Source: CAVQCA01 sp963710815 (lineage in GTDB: Bacteria > Pseudomonadota > Gammaproteobacteria > UBA9214). From it: a stretch of 64,000 nucleotides of DNA. Within the stretch, counting starts at the first letter, position 1. Each line of letters begins with the position of its first letter. The DNA lies in the NCBI GenBank assembly GCA_963710815.1, contig CAVQCA010000076.1, positions 1-64,000 of the forward strand, written 5' to 3'. Under the pieces are notes generated by a model. That model was not told where the DNA came from and did no database searches. It saw only the letters and a list, made by a program, of their open reading frames with translations. Of the stretch, positions 8,955-18,371 are shown piece by piece. Both the position numbers and the translations under genes were made by a program.

Positions 8955-9647
8955 GTTCTACAGGATCTCGTTACTTACTACTCAACATTTTTCTGACCGC
9001 CTCCTGCGGCGGTACAGGGAGACGATGGCCGTCAATACCAGTGCCGGCATCAGCGGATCCTTCCCGGTGGTATCGCCGGTCGACAGGGTACAACCACCGC
9101 CGCCCCATTGCTGCTGGTCGATGACGTAGAGGAGGATACGCTGGTGACGGCGATCGGGTCCTCGATGCTGCCGTTGGCTATGCCATCCAGGTCGGTTGCC
9201 GGGTCGCCATCGGTCAGGGTCACGTCAACCTCGGTGGCATTGACCCTGGTCCAGAGGCTGCTCGAGAGTTCGGTGTAGGCACCGGTGTTGTCGACCTTGT
9301 ACAGCGCCATAGTGCTTGGCAGGTCCGCCGAGAAGATCATGCGCACGGTGACGCTGCCGCCATCGGTCGACGTGGTCGTGTAGTTGATGGTACCAAACGG
9401 GACGCTGATACCTGCCGGCGCACCGCTTGCCGGGGCGGCCGATACATTGCTCAGCGTCTGCCCGGCCGCGCTGACATTGATTTCCACCGTAGCACCGTTG
9501 TCGAGCGGCAGGCCGTCGGCGACCGAGGCATCATACACATAGGCCCCGGCTTCGAGGGCATCGTTCACACCGTCCCCGTCGCTGTCGATGGCTTGGCCAT
9601 TGCTGGTGCTTACTGTCAGGGCGAACTGCTGCGAGGCAGGCGTGTTG

Positions 9648-9914
9648 CTGCCGTCGGTCGCCTTTACGGTAACCGTGATCGGCTGCGAGGCGTTCGCATC
9701 CGCAGCCGTTGGCGTGCCACTGATAACGCCCGTGTTGGAATCGATCGCCAGCCCCGTTCCCGCGGGCAGTCCGGAGAGCGAGTACGTCAGGGTGCTGTCG
9801 GGATCGTTGAAGTTGGCAGTGACATCAAGTGGGCCGAACGCTATACCTTCAGTGGCAGACTGGTCGGGTATCGAACCAACGGCAACCGGCGGATCGTTCA
9901 CGGCGTTCACCGTC
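9648..9914 (-). repeat. Intragenic repeat unit, copy 1
   Basis: About 265 bp encoding an Ig-like unit (LTYSLSGLPAGTGLAIDSNT) is highly similar at DNA level to 10521-10783, including long identical blocks. It is a domain duplication inside the surface-protein gene and a likely trouble spot for assembly. Confidence 0.85.
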
Positions 9915-10520
9915 ACGTTGATGGTGACATCCGCGCTCAGGTTGCCGCTGTCGGTCACGGTCACGGTGACCGAATCCGTGCCGTTGAAGTTGAGGTTGGG
10001 CGTATAGGTCACCAGGCCGGTGGTGGATACCGAGGCGGTGCCGTTGGCCCCCTGGGTGGTGACGGCGTAGGTAAAGCTGTCTCCGGCATCCGGGTCGTTC
10101 GGCGCGATCTGGCTGGTGCCGTCGGTGTTTCGTTGGTGGCGATCGGAGGCGCGGTCGGCGCCGGCGGATCGTTGACGTTGGTCAGGTTAATGGTGAGCGA
10201 CTGGGTAGCTGTCCGATTGCCCACCCCCGAGTCGGTCACTGTCAGGTCGACATTGACGCTGCCGCTGGCGACGTCGGCGTTGGTCGGGGTGCCCGACAGG
10301 GTCGCAGTACCGTTGCCGTTGTCGGTCAGTGTCAGCCAGCCGGGCAGGGCGCCCGAGGTGATGGTAAGCGTGTCGCCTGCATCCGGATCGGTGGCGGTGA
10401 CGTCGAAGGTGAAGAGCCACATCCTGGGTCGCGCTGGTCCGCGTTCGATGCTGGTGAACACAGGTGCGTTGTTGATGTCGGTCACCGTCAGGTCGAACGG
10501 CTGCGTGGCAGGCGTGCTGC

Positions 10521-10783
10521 CGTCGGTCGCCGACACGGTAACCGTGATCGGCTGCGAGGCTTTCGCATCCGCATCCGTCGGCGTGCCGCTGATCACGCCC
10601 GTGCCGGAATCGATCGCCAGCCCCGTTCCCGCGGGCAGCCCGGAGAGAGAGTACGTCAGTGTATCGCCATCAGGGTCGTTGAAGTTGGTGGTGACATCGA
10701 GCGGACCGAACGCCGTGCCCTCGGTGCCCGTCTGTGTCGCTATCGAACCAACGGCAACCGGCGGATCGTTGACGTTGGTCACG
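10521..10783 (-). repeat. Intragenic repeat unit, copy 2
   Basis: Second copy of the Ig-like unit (LTYSLSGLPAGTGLAIDSGT). The neighbouring PGWLTLTDNG units (about 10250-10400 and 10850-11000) are also repeated, so the gene grew by alternating duplication of two domain types. Confidence 0.85.
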
Positions 10784-12504
10784 CTGATAGTGAATGACTG
10801 TGCATCGGTAAGACTGCCGGAGTCCGTGACCAGCAGGCCAACGACGTTGTTACCGACGTCGGCGTTGGTCGGGGTGCCCGACAGGGTCGCAGTACCGTCG
10901 CCGTTGTCGGTCAGGGTTAGCCAGCCGGGCAGGGGGGCCGACGTGATGGTGAGCATATCGCCGGCATCCTGATCGGTGGCGGCGATGTTGTAGGTATAGA
11001 GAATATCCTGCGTTGCCGCTGTCACTGCCGCACTGGTAAAACTCGGTGCCTGGTTGGCGCCGACGGTGGCTGTTACGGTTCGCGGTGGATCGCATAGCCG
11101 AACTGGTCTTCAATCGTGTAGCTGAAGGTTTCAGTAATATTAGACGACGCAGGGGTATAGTCGATGCCTTTTTGGGCGCTGTTGATCGTAATGGTGCCAC
11201 CCTGATCGCCAGGGCTCGCCGAAGTTATGGTCAGCGTATCCCCGGTATCCGGATCGCTGTCGTTTGCCAGCACGTCCAGCGCGACATTTGTGCTGCCGTT
11301 GATGATATTGAAGGCGTCATTGTTCGCCACGGGAGGGTTATCGTTGATCAGCACCAGCGCACTGGTCGATGCACTTCTGTTATCCGTGGTGGCGATATCG
11401 AGGTGACCATCTTTATCAAAGTCATCCAGCACCAGCGGACGCGGAGTGGTTGATACTCCTGTGTCAAAGGTGTTGGTGACGCTGGCAAATGACGCCCGAA
11501 CCGTCACCTTCCAGTACGTCGATGGTGTGGTTGTTGGCATTGGTCACCACCAGGTCCAGAGCGTTCGTGCCGCCGACGTCGGCAACGGCAATGCTGGACG
11601 GGCCGGAGCCGGTTGCCAGAGCGGTATCGACTTTGGTATCAAAGCCGGAGCCATCACCGAGTAAGACGCTAACCGAGTTATCGTTAGTGTTGGCAGTGAC
11701 CAGATCGGGATACGCGTCGCCATTCAGATTGGCCACCGCAACGCCATAAGGTCTTGTGCCTGTCCCGTAGGTGGTGCGTGTCGTATAGTCCGGTCCGGCC
11801 AGTACGCTGACGGTGTTGGATGCGAAGCGTTGACCAGGACAATGTCGGGCGTGCCGTCACCCGTGGCGTCGGCAAACACCAGCGAGAAAGGTTTGGTGCC
11901 CGCTGCAAACGGGGAACCCGTCATGGCAGTGAAGGTCCCGTCATTATTGTTCAGCAATACGGTGACCGTGCCGGCGGAGTAGTTCGCCACAATGATATCC
12001 AGGTCGCTATCGCCGTCCACATCTGCCCAGGATGACGTCGACGCGGGTTGGTTCCGGCCGGCACATTGATGGCGGTGCCAAAGGTCCCATCGCCGTTACC
12101 CGGAAGAATCGTCACCTCGTCCCCGGCGGATATCCCCACCACGATATCCGGGTTCGCGTCCCCGACCACGTTGCCGATCGCGACGCCAAACGGTTGCCGG
12201 GTTGTCGCATCCGCAATGTCGGTACCGACAGGGATATCGGTGGCGCTGAACCGAAGTTACCCGGCGTGCCCGGCTCGCCCAACAGTACGCTGACGGTACC
12301 GTCGGCGTAGTTGGCGACTGCCAGGTCCGGGAAGCCGTCGCCATTGAGGTCGCCGCTCGCCAGCGAACTGGGGTCGGCGCCCACGGTCAACGACTTGACG
12401 GGCGCGAAATCGGCGGCGTGTATGTTCGTTGTGAAACCCAGTGTCACCAGGGCGATGCTGAGGGCTGCTTGCTTTAACATAAGGTACGGAGTGCTATTTC
12501 CCAT

Positions 12505-13318
12505 GGGTATCTCTCGCTGAACAATAAGGATTTATCGACAAGGTATTATCGGCATGGTATGGCAAATCTTGAAACGCATATTTCAAACTGACATTAATGC
12601 ACTGAATTGATAGCGGCAATCAAAAAATCCGCGCTAATACGCGGGCAATGATGAATGCGTGCTCTTCCCAGACGGAAACATGCAAGTAACAGTTGGAGAA
12701 AGGGATGGACGCAATCCGGATTCGCTGGAACAGGCGTCGGAAACGGCTATTGACTCTTCCCTGTCATATCTACTATGCACCCATCGCAACGGAGCCCTGG
12801 AGTCACGATATTGATTACTGCTTATACTAATGAAGCCGTCATCTTATACCAGGACAATGTTGATTGCCAAGAGTAGTCTTTTCCATTGACACGATCCTGA
12901 ACGGAAGGTGGATCGGGCGTAGGTTACAGTACCATACCGCAAGTCTTGCTGACTCTTGTCGATAAGTTACCAGCCGACTGTAGTGGTCAATGGGCCTAGG
13001 GCCTGTCGGACTTGGGATTGATCTACTGCGCTGGTGGGAGAACGGCCCATAGTTCCCCGATATTTCGTTGCATAGAACCACTATGCGCCTCGATATCGTG
13101 AACCTCTGTGCTCGTTCTCCCGCCATGCTCACGACGATCACCCAAGTCCGACAGGCTCCTAGTGCGGAAATTCGGGATTATCGAAACGCCGTGTCGTGTC
13201 TGGGCTGGTGGAGCATTTTAAAAAGACGTAAAATCAAAAATTTATTGGTCAAATTTTGGGCGACGGGTTACAGGTGGGCCGTTAACCGCGGACGATCCTG
13301 AAAAGGGGGCAAATACCC
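12505..13318. other. Long intergenic region between surface-protein gene and EPS cluster
   Basis: About 800 bp contains a family A element (13000-13158) and otherwise no supported gene. The last 120 bp before 13319 are AT-rich (TTTTAAAAAGACG, AAATTTATTGG) and probably include the promoter of the EpsL-like gene, with a possible TTGGTC / TTACAG pair spaced by 17 bp. Confidence 0.55.
13000..13158. repeat. Family A inverted-repeat element, 159-bp copy
   Basis: The arms are GGCCTGTCGGACTTGGG and CCCAAGTCCGACAGGCTC, with CTAG at both ends (12996-12999, 13159-13162). The CTAG pair fits the 4-bp YTAR duplications made by IS5-group transposases. The interior has no coding capacity. On the opposite strand its interior matches 36700-36785, including a GCGCATAGTGG/CTATGCAACGAA block. 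Confidence 0.85.
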
Positions 13319-14531
13319 ATGAGAAATTATGCATTCTTCCCGGTTCGAGGCCTGCTGGTCGTGACCCTCGTGCTGGCGCCGTTCACTGCAGCCTTCGCGG
13401 TGCTGGACGAATTTTCACCTTATGTCTATTCCAGGGTTGTGTATGACTCGAACCTTTTCAGGGTTTCCGGCAAGCAGGAGGCGGAGGATCTTCTGGGGAG
13501 CAACAAAAAGGACGACACGATCGGCTACCTCGGGGTTGGTATGAAGTCGGATTTGAAATTGAGCCGGCAGCATCTGCTGCTCAATGCGGACGTTGCCACG
13601 GTAAAATACGATCGCTACAACGATCTCGACAATACACAAACCAAGGGGAGACGCCAGGTGGGCCTGGCAGGTAGGCAATCTCTGGAGCGGTAATCTCGGC
13701 TACAAATACGACAAGCGGCTTTCCTCCTTTGATGAACAGCAACTTCCCCAGAAAGACATGAGGACCTCCCAGAGCGGTTACTTCGATGGCGGCTACCAGC
13801 TCACACCGGACTGGGAATTGAGGGCCGGGGTCAATCATGATGACATTTCCTACGAGCAGCGAAACTATCTGGACCGTACCGCCAACGCGGGACGGCTGGA
13901 AGCCCTCTATCGGAACACGCTCAATACCCGTGTAGGGACGCGCATCAGATACACCTCCTATAACCTGAATAACACGCAAATCAACGGGCAATCGGTCAAT
14001 GATGACTATGACGAGACGGTGATCAGCGGTGTGTTCTATTGGGAGGGTACGGCCAAATCCTCACTCGAAACCAGTCTCGGTTATACCATGCTCAGGTACA
14101 ACGACTCGAGACTGAAGGATTTCAACGGCGCCAGTGGCCGTTTGACCTACTACTGGGCGGTGACCGGAAAGACAAAGCTGAATATCTCGGCATGGCGAGA
14201 GACCTCCTCGCTGGATGCGCAGATTGCAAGCTATGTATTGACGCAGGGCGCCAGTATTGCGCCTGTATGGTCGGTGACGCGAAAGGTCTCGCTGAATGGT
14301 TTGGTTTCCTACACCAATGATGACTTCAAGGGTGAAAATGACATCAGGAACTCGCTGGGTCTGCAAAAGCGCACAGACGATACCTGGCTCTACGGGGTAT
14401 CGGCGAACTGGAGACCCCGGGACTACCTTCTGGTCAACGTTGGATACAGATATCAGAACCGTAGTTCAACTGTTAAAAATGACGAGTATAAGGATAGTCA
14501 GGTAAACGCTGAAGTCAAAGTCACATTCTAG
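13319..14531 (+). CDS. EpsL-like outer-membrane beta-barrel of an exopolysaccharide operon (frameshifted)
   Basis: The N-terminal piece (13319-13693) has a signal peptide (FFPVRGLLVVTLVLAPFTAA) and begins the barrel with FSPYVYSRVVYDSNLFRVS. The second piece continues in another frame to 14531. Removing one G from the GGGG run at 13645-13648 joins them (GDARWAWQVGNLWSGNLGYK), giving about 403 aa of alternating amphipathic strands that end at QVNAEVKVTF, a usual barrel terminus. The opening and context resemble EpsL, an outer-membrane protein of methanolan-type and exosortase-linked EPS operons. It probably takes part in polysaccharide export or retention. It heads the EPS cluster. Confidence 0.75.
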
Positions 14532-14853
14532 AAGCAGGTACGTCGCCCCGATTAATCCGGAATTGCTTGTCCTTCATGGGAAGCCAGGGCAGATGAATGT
14601 TTTGTGCCACTGCCCTGAATATTACTGCAGTCATGGAAGGCGCGCTCATGCACGGCAATCTAATAATGCATCAAGCGAAGCCCGGGCGGTTTCGTGGAAA
14701 TTTTTTACAGCTTATGGAGAATCGAGAGCAGCTTCGTCGGGTGGGGTAAGGGAATGCCACGTGGAAAACCGTGGTTCCTGCCGGCGATGAGGGTTTTGCA
14801 CGGCAAACTGTGGTTCCTGCCGACGACGATAAGTTGTATCGTCTAGATATTTC
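14532..14853. other. Intergenic gap with an imperfect direct duplication
   Basis: This 322-bp gap contains two copies of GTGGTTCCTGCCGRCGA at 14771 and 14810. I see no terminator or complete gene. The missing N-terminus of the following glycosyltransferase might once have lain here. Confidence 0.4.
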
Positions 14854-15834
14854 GTGCCCCGCCTTGCCTTGACCCGGGCCCTGATAGAAGAGATTCGCTC
14901 TAACAGGTGCGATGCGTTTGTAATACGAACGGGCACAATGCTCCCTATGCTTGGGAAGATAAAACGGGCCTGCCCTAATACGTCGATATGTCTCGAAATA
15001 AATTCGGCCTATTTTGACGAAGACTTCCAGGGCTTGTTTTTAAGGCCCGTTTTCCAGAAATGGGAAGTCAGGCGATTCTCCAGGGCAGATGCAATTGTGG
15101 TGGTTTCCTCCCATCTCAAATCCTATCTTGAAAAATTCGGAATATGTCCTGAAAAGATTCTTGTCAATCAAAATGGCGTGGATGCAGGATTTACCGACAT
15201 TGCAGGAATACAGGGTTTTAGAGACGAATTCGACATTCCGGCCAATGCCTTTGTAATCGGTTATATCGGTGGCATGGAGACCTTCAGAAGGCTCCCGGAA
15301 GTTATCGACTATATTGCCGGGCTGAGACGAAACGGCAACGACGATATTTATTTTCTCGTTGTAGGCGACGGGAAGGACATGGCTGCCGTTCAGAACGCTA
15401 TCCAGAGCAGAGAACATCATGGTCTGAAGGATTGCGTAAAGCTGGCCGGGTGGAGACCACATTCAGAGATCCCCCGCTTCCTGGCAACCTTTGATATCGC
15501 AATTTTCCCTTTTACCAACGAGTACTGCAGTCCCTTGAAATTATTTGAGTATCTTGGGGCGGGGCTGCCGACAATAGGTCCCGATACCCACGCTGTAAGG
15601 GAAGTGTTTCAGGATGGGGTGCATTTAAAGCTCGTAAAGCAGGACGGAAGTAATTTCGTCAGTGCCGTTTTAGAGTTAAAGGCCGATGCCCGGTTGAGGG
15701 CTGAACTCGCTCATAACGGACGGCGGCTGGTATTAAACGAATACACATGGAAGAAGAATGCTGAAAGGGTGGTAAATCATGTTAAGAACATGCTCGCCCT
15801 GAAGAACACCATGCCGCCTAGGTGCCGGCGATGA
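14854..15834 (+). CDS. GT4-family glycosyltransferase, apparently lacking its N-terminal end
   Basis: A frame of 326 codons opens with GTG 14854 and follows an in-frame stop at 14830. It has the second half of the GT-B N-domain (AIVVVSSHLKSYLEKFGICP), the NQNGVD linker motif and a nucleotide-sugar-binding C-domain (VIGYIGGMETFRRLPEVIDY, PLKLFEYLGAGLPTIGPDTH). Full GT4 enzymes usually have about 50-70 more N-terminal residues, including the first Rossmann strand, which I cannot find upstream. It is either truncated or starts in another frame after an indel. It overlaps the next gene by ATGA, so the pair is translationally coupled. Sugar and acceptor are unknown. Confidence 0.8.
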   Translation: MPRLALTRALIEEIRSNRCDAFVIRTGTMLPMLGKIKRACPNTSICLEINSAYFDEDFQGLFLRPVFQKWEVRRFSRADAIVVVSSHLKSYLEKFGICPEKILVNQNGVDAGFTDIAGIQGFRDEFDIPANAFVIGYIGGMETFRRLPEVIDYIAGLRRNGNDDIYFLVVGDGKDMAAVQNAIQSREHHGLKDCVKLAGWRPHSEIPRFLATFDIAIFPFTNEYCSPLKLFEYLGAGLPTIGPDTHAVREVFQDGVHLKLVKQDGSNFVSAVLELKADARLRAELAHNGRRLVLNEYTWKKNAERVVNHVKNMLALKNTMPPRCRR

Positions 15835-17081
15835 AAATACTTCACGTCAGCACCACGGCGCAGCTCGGTGGAGCGGGTATCGCGGCATACCGCTTGCACA
15901 AAGGGCTGAGATCGCTCGGCACAGATTCATGGATGCTGGTTAACAAAACCAAGGAGTGGGATAATTCCACTGATTTCGTGGTTAGTCCTACCACGAGTTT
16001 GAACAAGGCAATCGCGCGTTTATATCAATCGCTTGATCGAATTCCGGGCCGCCTTTCCGGACTGCCACTTGATCGCATATCCGCTTCCTGGGTGCCCAAC
16101 CGGCTGACAGGAAGGATCAACACCCTGTCACCGGATATCATAAACCTGCACTGGGTCAATGACGGCCTCATGCGTATCGAGGCCCTGCCCGGGATGAAAC
16201 GGCCAATCGTCTGGACATTGCATGATATGTGGGCATTCTCCGGCGGGGAGCATTACGTGGGCGACAGTACCCGCTACAAGGAAGGTTATACTGCCGCCAA
16301 TCGACCGGCGGCCGAAACAGGACTGGACGTCAACCGCTGGATCTGGCGGAGAAAAAAGAGGTCATGGTCGAAAACAGGCACTTTGGTGATCGCGGCGCCA
16401 AGTCAATGGATGGCGCAATGCGCCTCCGAGAGCGAGCTGTTTGGAGATCGCAGGATAGAGGTCATGCCAAACGGTGTGGATCATGACCGTTTTCATCCGG
16501 TGGACCACGCCGCCGCCAGGAATCTGCTCGGACTGCCGGCGGACAAAAAATTGATCCTTTTCGGCGCCGGTTCATCGACCAGCGACAGAAGAAAGGGTTT
16601 CCATCTGCTGGTGGATGCGCTCAAGGAACTGGAATCCGAAGTGAAGCCGGATGACTACTACCTGGTGGTCTTTGGCGCATCCTCGGGGGATGACTCATTT
16701 TCCATTAAAACGCACTACCTCGGCAGACTGCAGGACGAGATCAGTATGGCGCTCGTCTATGCGGCGGCGGATGTCTTCGTGGCTCCGTCAATGGAAGAGA
16801 ATCTTGCGAATACCGTGCTTGAATCCCTGTCCTGCGGCACCCCGGTCGTTGCATTCGATATCGGGGGAATGCCCGATATGATCAAGCATGAAAAGAGTGG
16901 GTACCTGGCGGACCCCTTCGACACCGGACAGCTCGCCCGCGGTATACGATGGGTGGTGGAGAACCGGCAGAGATGGCAACGATTATCCGAGGCGGCGCGG
17001 AATTCGGTCGTCAGTTCATTTACACTGAAGCACAGCGCGACGCGCTATATCGATTTATATCAGGAGCTGCAGGAGAAATAA
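15831..17081 (+). CDS. GT4-family glycosyltransferase, WcaC-like
   Basis: A protein of 416 aa starts at ATG 15831 inside the ATGA overlap. It begins MKILHVSTTAQLGGAGIAAY and contains INLHWVNDGLMRIEALPGMK and VWTLHDMWAFSGGEHY, as in colanic-acid WcaC-type enzymes. The C-domain has NGVDHDRFHP, LILFGAGSSTSDRRKGFHLL and the EX7E-type segment SMEENLANTVLESLSCGTPV. It should transfer a sugar to a lipid-linked repeat unit at the cytoplasmic membrane. Donor and linkage are not predictable. Confidence 0.9.
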   Translation: MKILHVSTTAQLGGAGIAAYRLHKGLRSLGTDSWMLVNKTKEWDNSTDFVVSPTTSLNKAIARLYQSLDRIPGRLSGLPLDRISASWVPNRLTGRINTLSPDIINLHWVNDGLMRIEALPGMKRPIVWTLHDMWAFSGGEHYVGDSTRYKEGYTAANRPAAETGLDVNRWIWRRKKRSWSKTGTLVIAAPSQWMAQCASESELFGDRRIEVMPNGVDHDRFHPVDHAAARNLLGLPADKKLILFGAGSSTSDRRKGFHLLVDALKELESEVKPDDYYLVVFGASSGDDSFSIKTHYLGRLQDEISMALVYAAADVFVAPSMEENLANTVLESLSCGTPVVAFDIGGMPDMIKHEKSGYLADPFDTGQLARGIRWVVENRQRWQRLSEAARNSVVSSFTLKHSATRYIDLYQELQEK

Positions 17082-17532
17082 TCCCGGGCCAACCCCGAAT
17101 GGCGCTTGAATAACGGGTGGTATCCCCGTATATGCCAATATGGCCGCGGAAGCACACGGTCAATATACTGGCGCAACAGCGCTTTTCATGTGTTTCCGCG
17201 GTCGTCCATCAGGGTCAAGGCTTAAGGAAGCGCGTTTCGGGTCGAACACTGAATGATAGATGATATAGTTGGCCAGGAATCTATCGGACCCGGGTGAATA
17301 TGGTGGCGAACCGCGTTCTCGATCGAGCGCGCGACTGCAGGGAGAAGGTGAGACCGGGTACCGGTCGACAGGCTGGCCCGGGCCATGCAGGGAGCAGTTG
17401 CCGGGCAGATGAATCCCAGGTCCGACAGGCCCCTGGATAAGGCGGTTCAGGAGATTAAGGTAACGCGTCGTTTATATGCATAGTGTGCAAGCTTCTGGAA
17501 ACACGAGATATATCTGGCGGAGGTGGAGAAAA
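17082..17532. other. Intergenic region before the exporter gene
   Basis: About 450 bp. A family A element occupies 17277-17432. The remainder has a hairpin near 17139-17206 (CCGCGGAAGCACA ... TGTGTTTCCGCGG) that could end the preceding glycosyltransferase operon. GGAGGTGGAG at about 17519-17528 is the ribosome-binding site of the next gene. Confidence 0.5.
17277..17432. repeat. Family A element, diverged 156-bp copy
   Basis: The left arm GAATCTATCGGACCCGGG is degenerate. The right part is well conserved with the copies at 36652 and 37385: GAGACCGGGTACCGGTCG, GGGAGCAGTTGCCGGGCAGA and CCCAGGTCCGACAGGCCC. It is followed by CTGG. The interior is non-coding. Confidence 0.75.
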
Positions 17533-18346
17533 ATGATCAGTCTGCATTCGAGAACGGTTCCGGGCATCTTTCTGATGCTGTTGTTGCTGGCGCTGGTCAA
17601 TTCCCAGCATGCGTTTGCCAAAGATGATTACCGTCTGGGTGGAGGCGATACGGTAAAAGTCGTTGTCTATGGCCAGCCGGATCTGGGGACTGAAGCCAGG
17701 ATAAGCCAGGATGATGGCACCATCACGTTTCCATTGCTCGGCGAAGTTGCAATCGCCGGGCTTGCCCCCGAGCAGGCTGGCAAGAAAATAGCTGATCTCC
17801 TTGAAAAGAAAGGGCTGATCAAGAACCCGCAGGTTTCTCTTTCAGTCGTAACGTTTGAAAGCCAGAAAATACCTGTCATGGGCCAGGTGAACAAGCCCGG
17901 TGAATATCCCCTGATGGGGGAAAGCAAGGTAGTGGATCTGATTTCCCAGGCCGGCGGGCTGAAGGACGATGCGGCTGATGTGATTACAGTCGTCAAGAAG
18001 GAAGGTCATAAGTCGGTAAAACATTCGATCGATTTGTTGCGTTTTTATGCCGGTGACATGAGTCAGAACATCAATATCTCCGAGGGTGATTTTATCCTGG
18101 TGCCAAAAATGGATACGTTTTATATCCATGGAGAAGTGAAACGGCCGGGCATGTACCGTCTGGAAAGGGATATGACGGTTATGCAGGCATTATCTGTCGG
18201 CGGGCGGGTTGTCCGACCGCGGCTCTCTCAGTGGAATCAAGGTTACCCGGGCCAAGGGTGACGGTGCGACCGAGAAGGTCGATGTAGAACTGACGGACAA
18301 ATTGAAGCCCAATGATGTGGTTTACGTGAAAGAGCGTTTGTTCTAA
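17533..18346 (+). CDS. Wza/EpsE-type polysaccharide export protein (frameshifted)
   Basis: Start ATG 17533 has a strong upstream GGAGGTGGAG. A signal peptide (IFLMLLLLALVNSQHAFA) leads into a Poly_export domain (YRLGGGDTVKVVVYGQPDLG) and SLBB domains (VMGQVNKPGEYPLMGESKVV; YIHGEVKRPGMYRLERDMTV). The printed frame stops at 18261. Dropping one G in GGCGGGCGGG at about 18200-18208 gives VGGGLSDRGS and continues to TAA 18344-18346, ending NDVVYVKERLF, as expected for the family (about 270 aa). The protein forms the periplasmic or outer-membrane export channel. No lipobox is visible, so it may be an EpsE-type non-lipidated form. Confidence 0.88.
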
Positions 18347-18371
18347 TCAGCGATTCCTGACGGGCACTTTT

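Larger units (their letters stand above)
8982..12504 (-). pseudogene. Large FG-GAP/cadherin-like secreted protein with JDVT-CTERM-like tail, multiply frameshifted
   Basis: Read with frame corrections, this is about 1170 aa. It has a signal peptide (MLKQAALSIALVTLGFTTN), several FG-GAP/VCBS repeats of the type DLNGDGFPDLAVANYADGTV, and a cadherin-like domain (VANNDAFNIINGSTNVALDV). Putative Ig/dystroglycan-type repeats follow (PGWLTLTDNGDGTATLSGTP), then a choice-of-anchor-U-like domain near 9150-9560. The C-terminus is GGGGCTLSTGD, a hydrophobic stretch (LMPALVLTAIVSLY) and RRRRRSEKC. That tail resembles JDVT-CTERM sorting signals. Frame changes occur near 12240, 12040, 11822, 11495, 11090, 10430 (a compensating pair), 10115 and 9095. 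A cell-surface adhesin or filament role is inferred. The gene is decayed or misassembled. Confidence 0.75.

Noticed and set aside
9593..10972. A 459-codon plus-strand frame in the surface-protein region
   Set aside because: It is the complement of the repetitive Ig-like domains. The repeats make the opposite strand open by chance.
9648..11000. Regular direct repeats that might be a CRISPR array
   Set aside because: Units are about 265 bp and protein-coding, without short spacers; they are domain duplications. No CRISPR array or cas gene is in the window.
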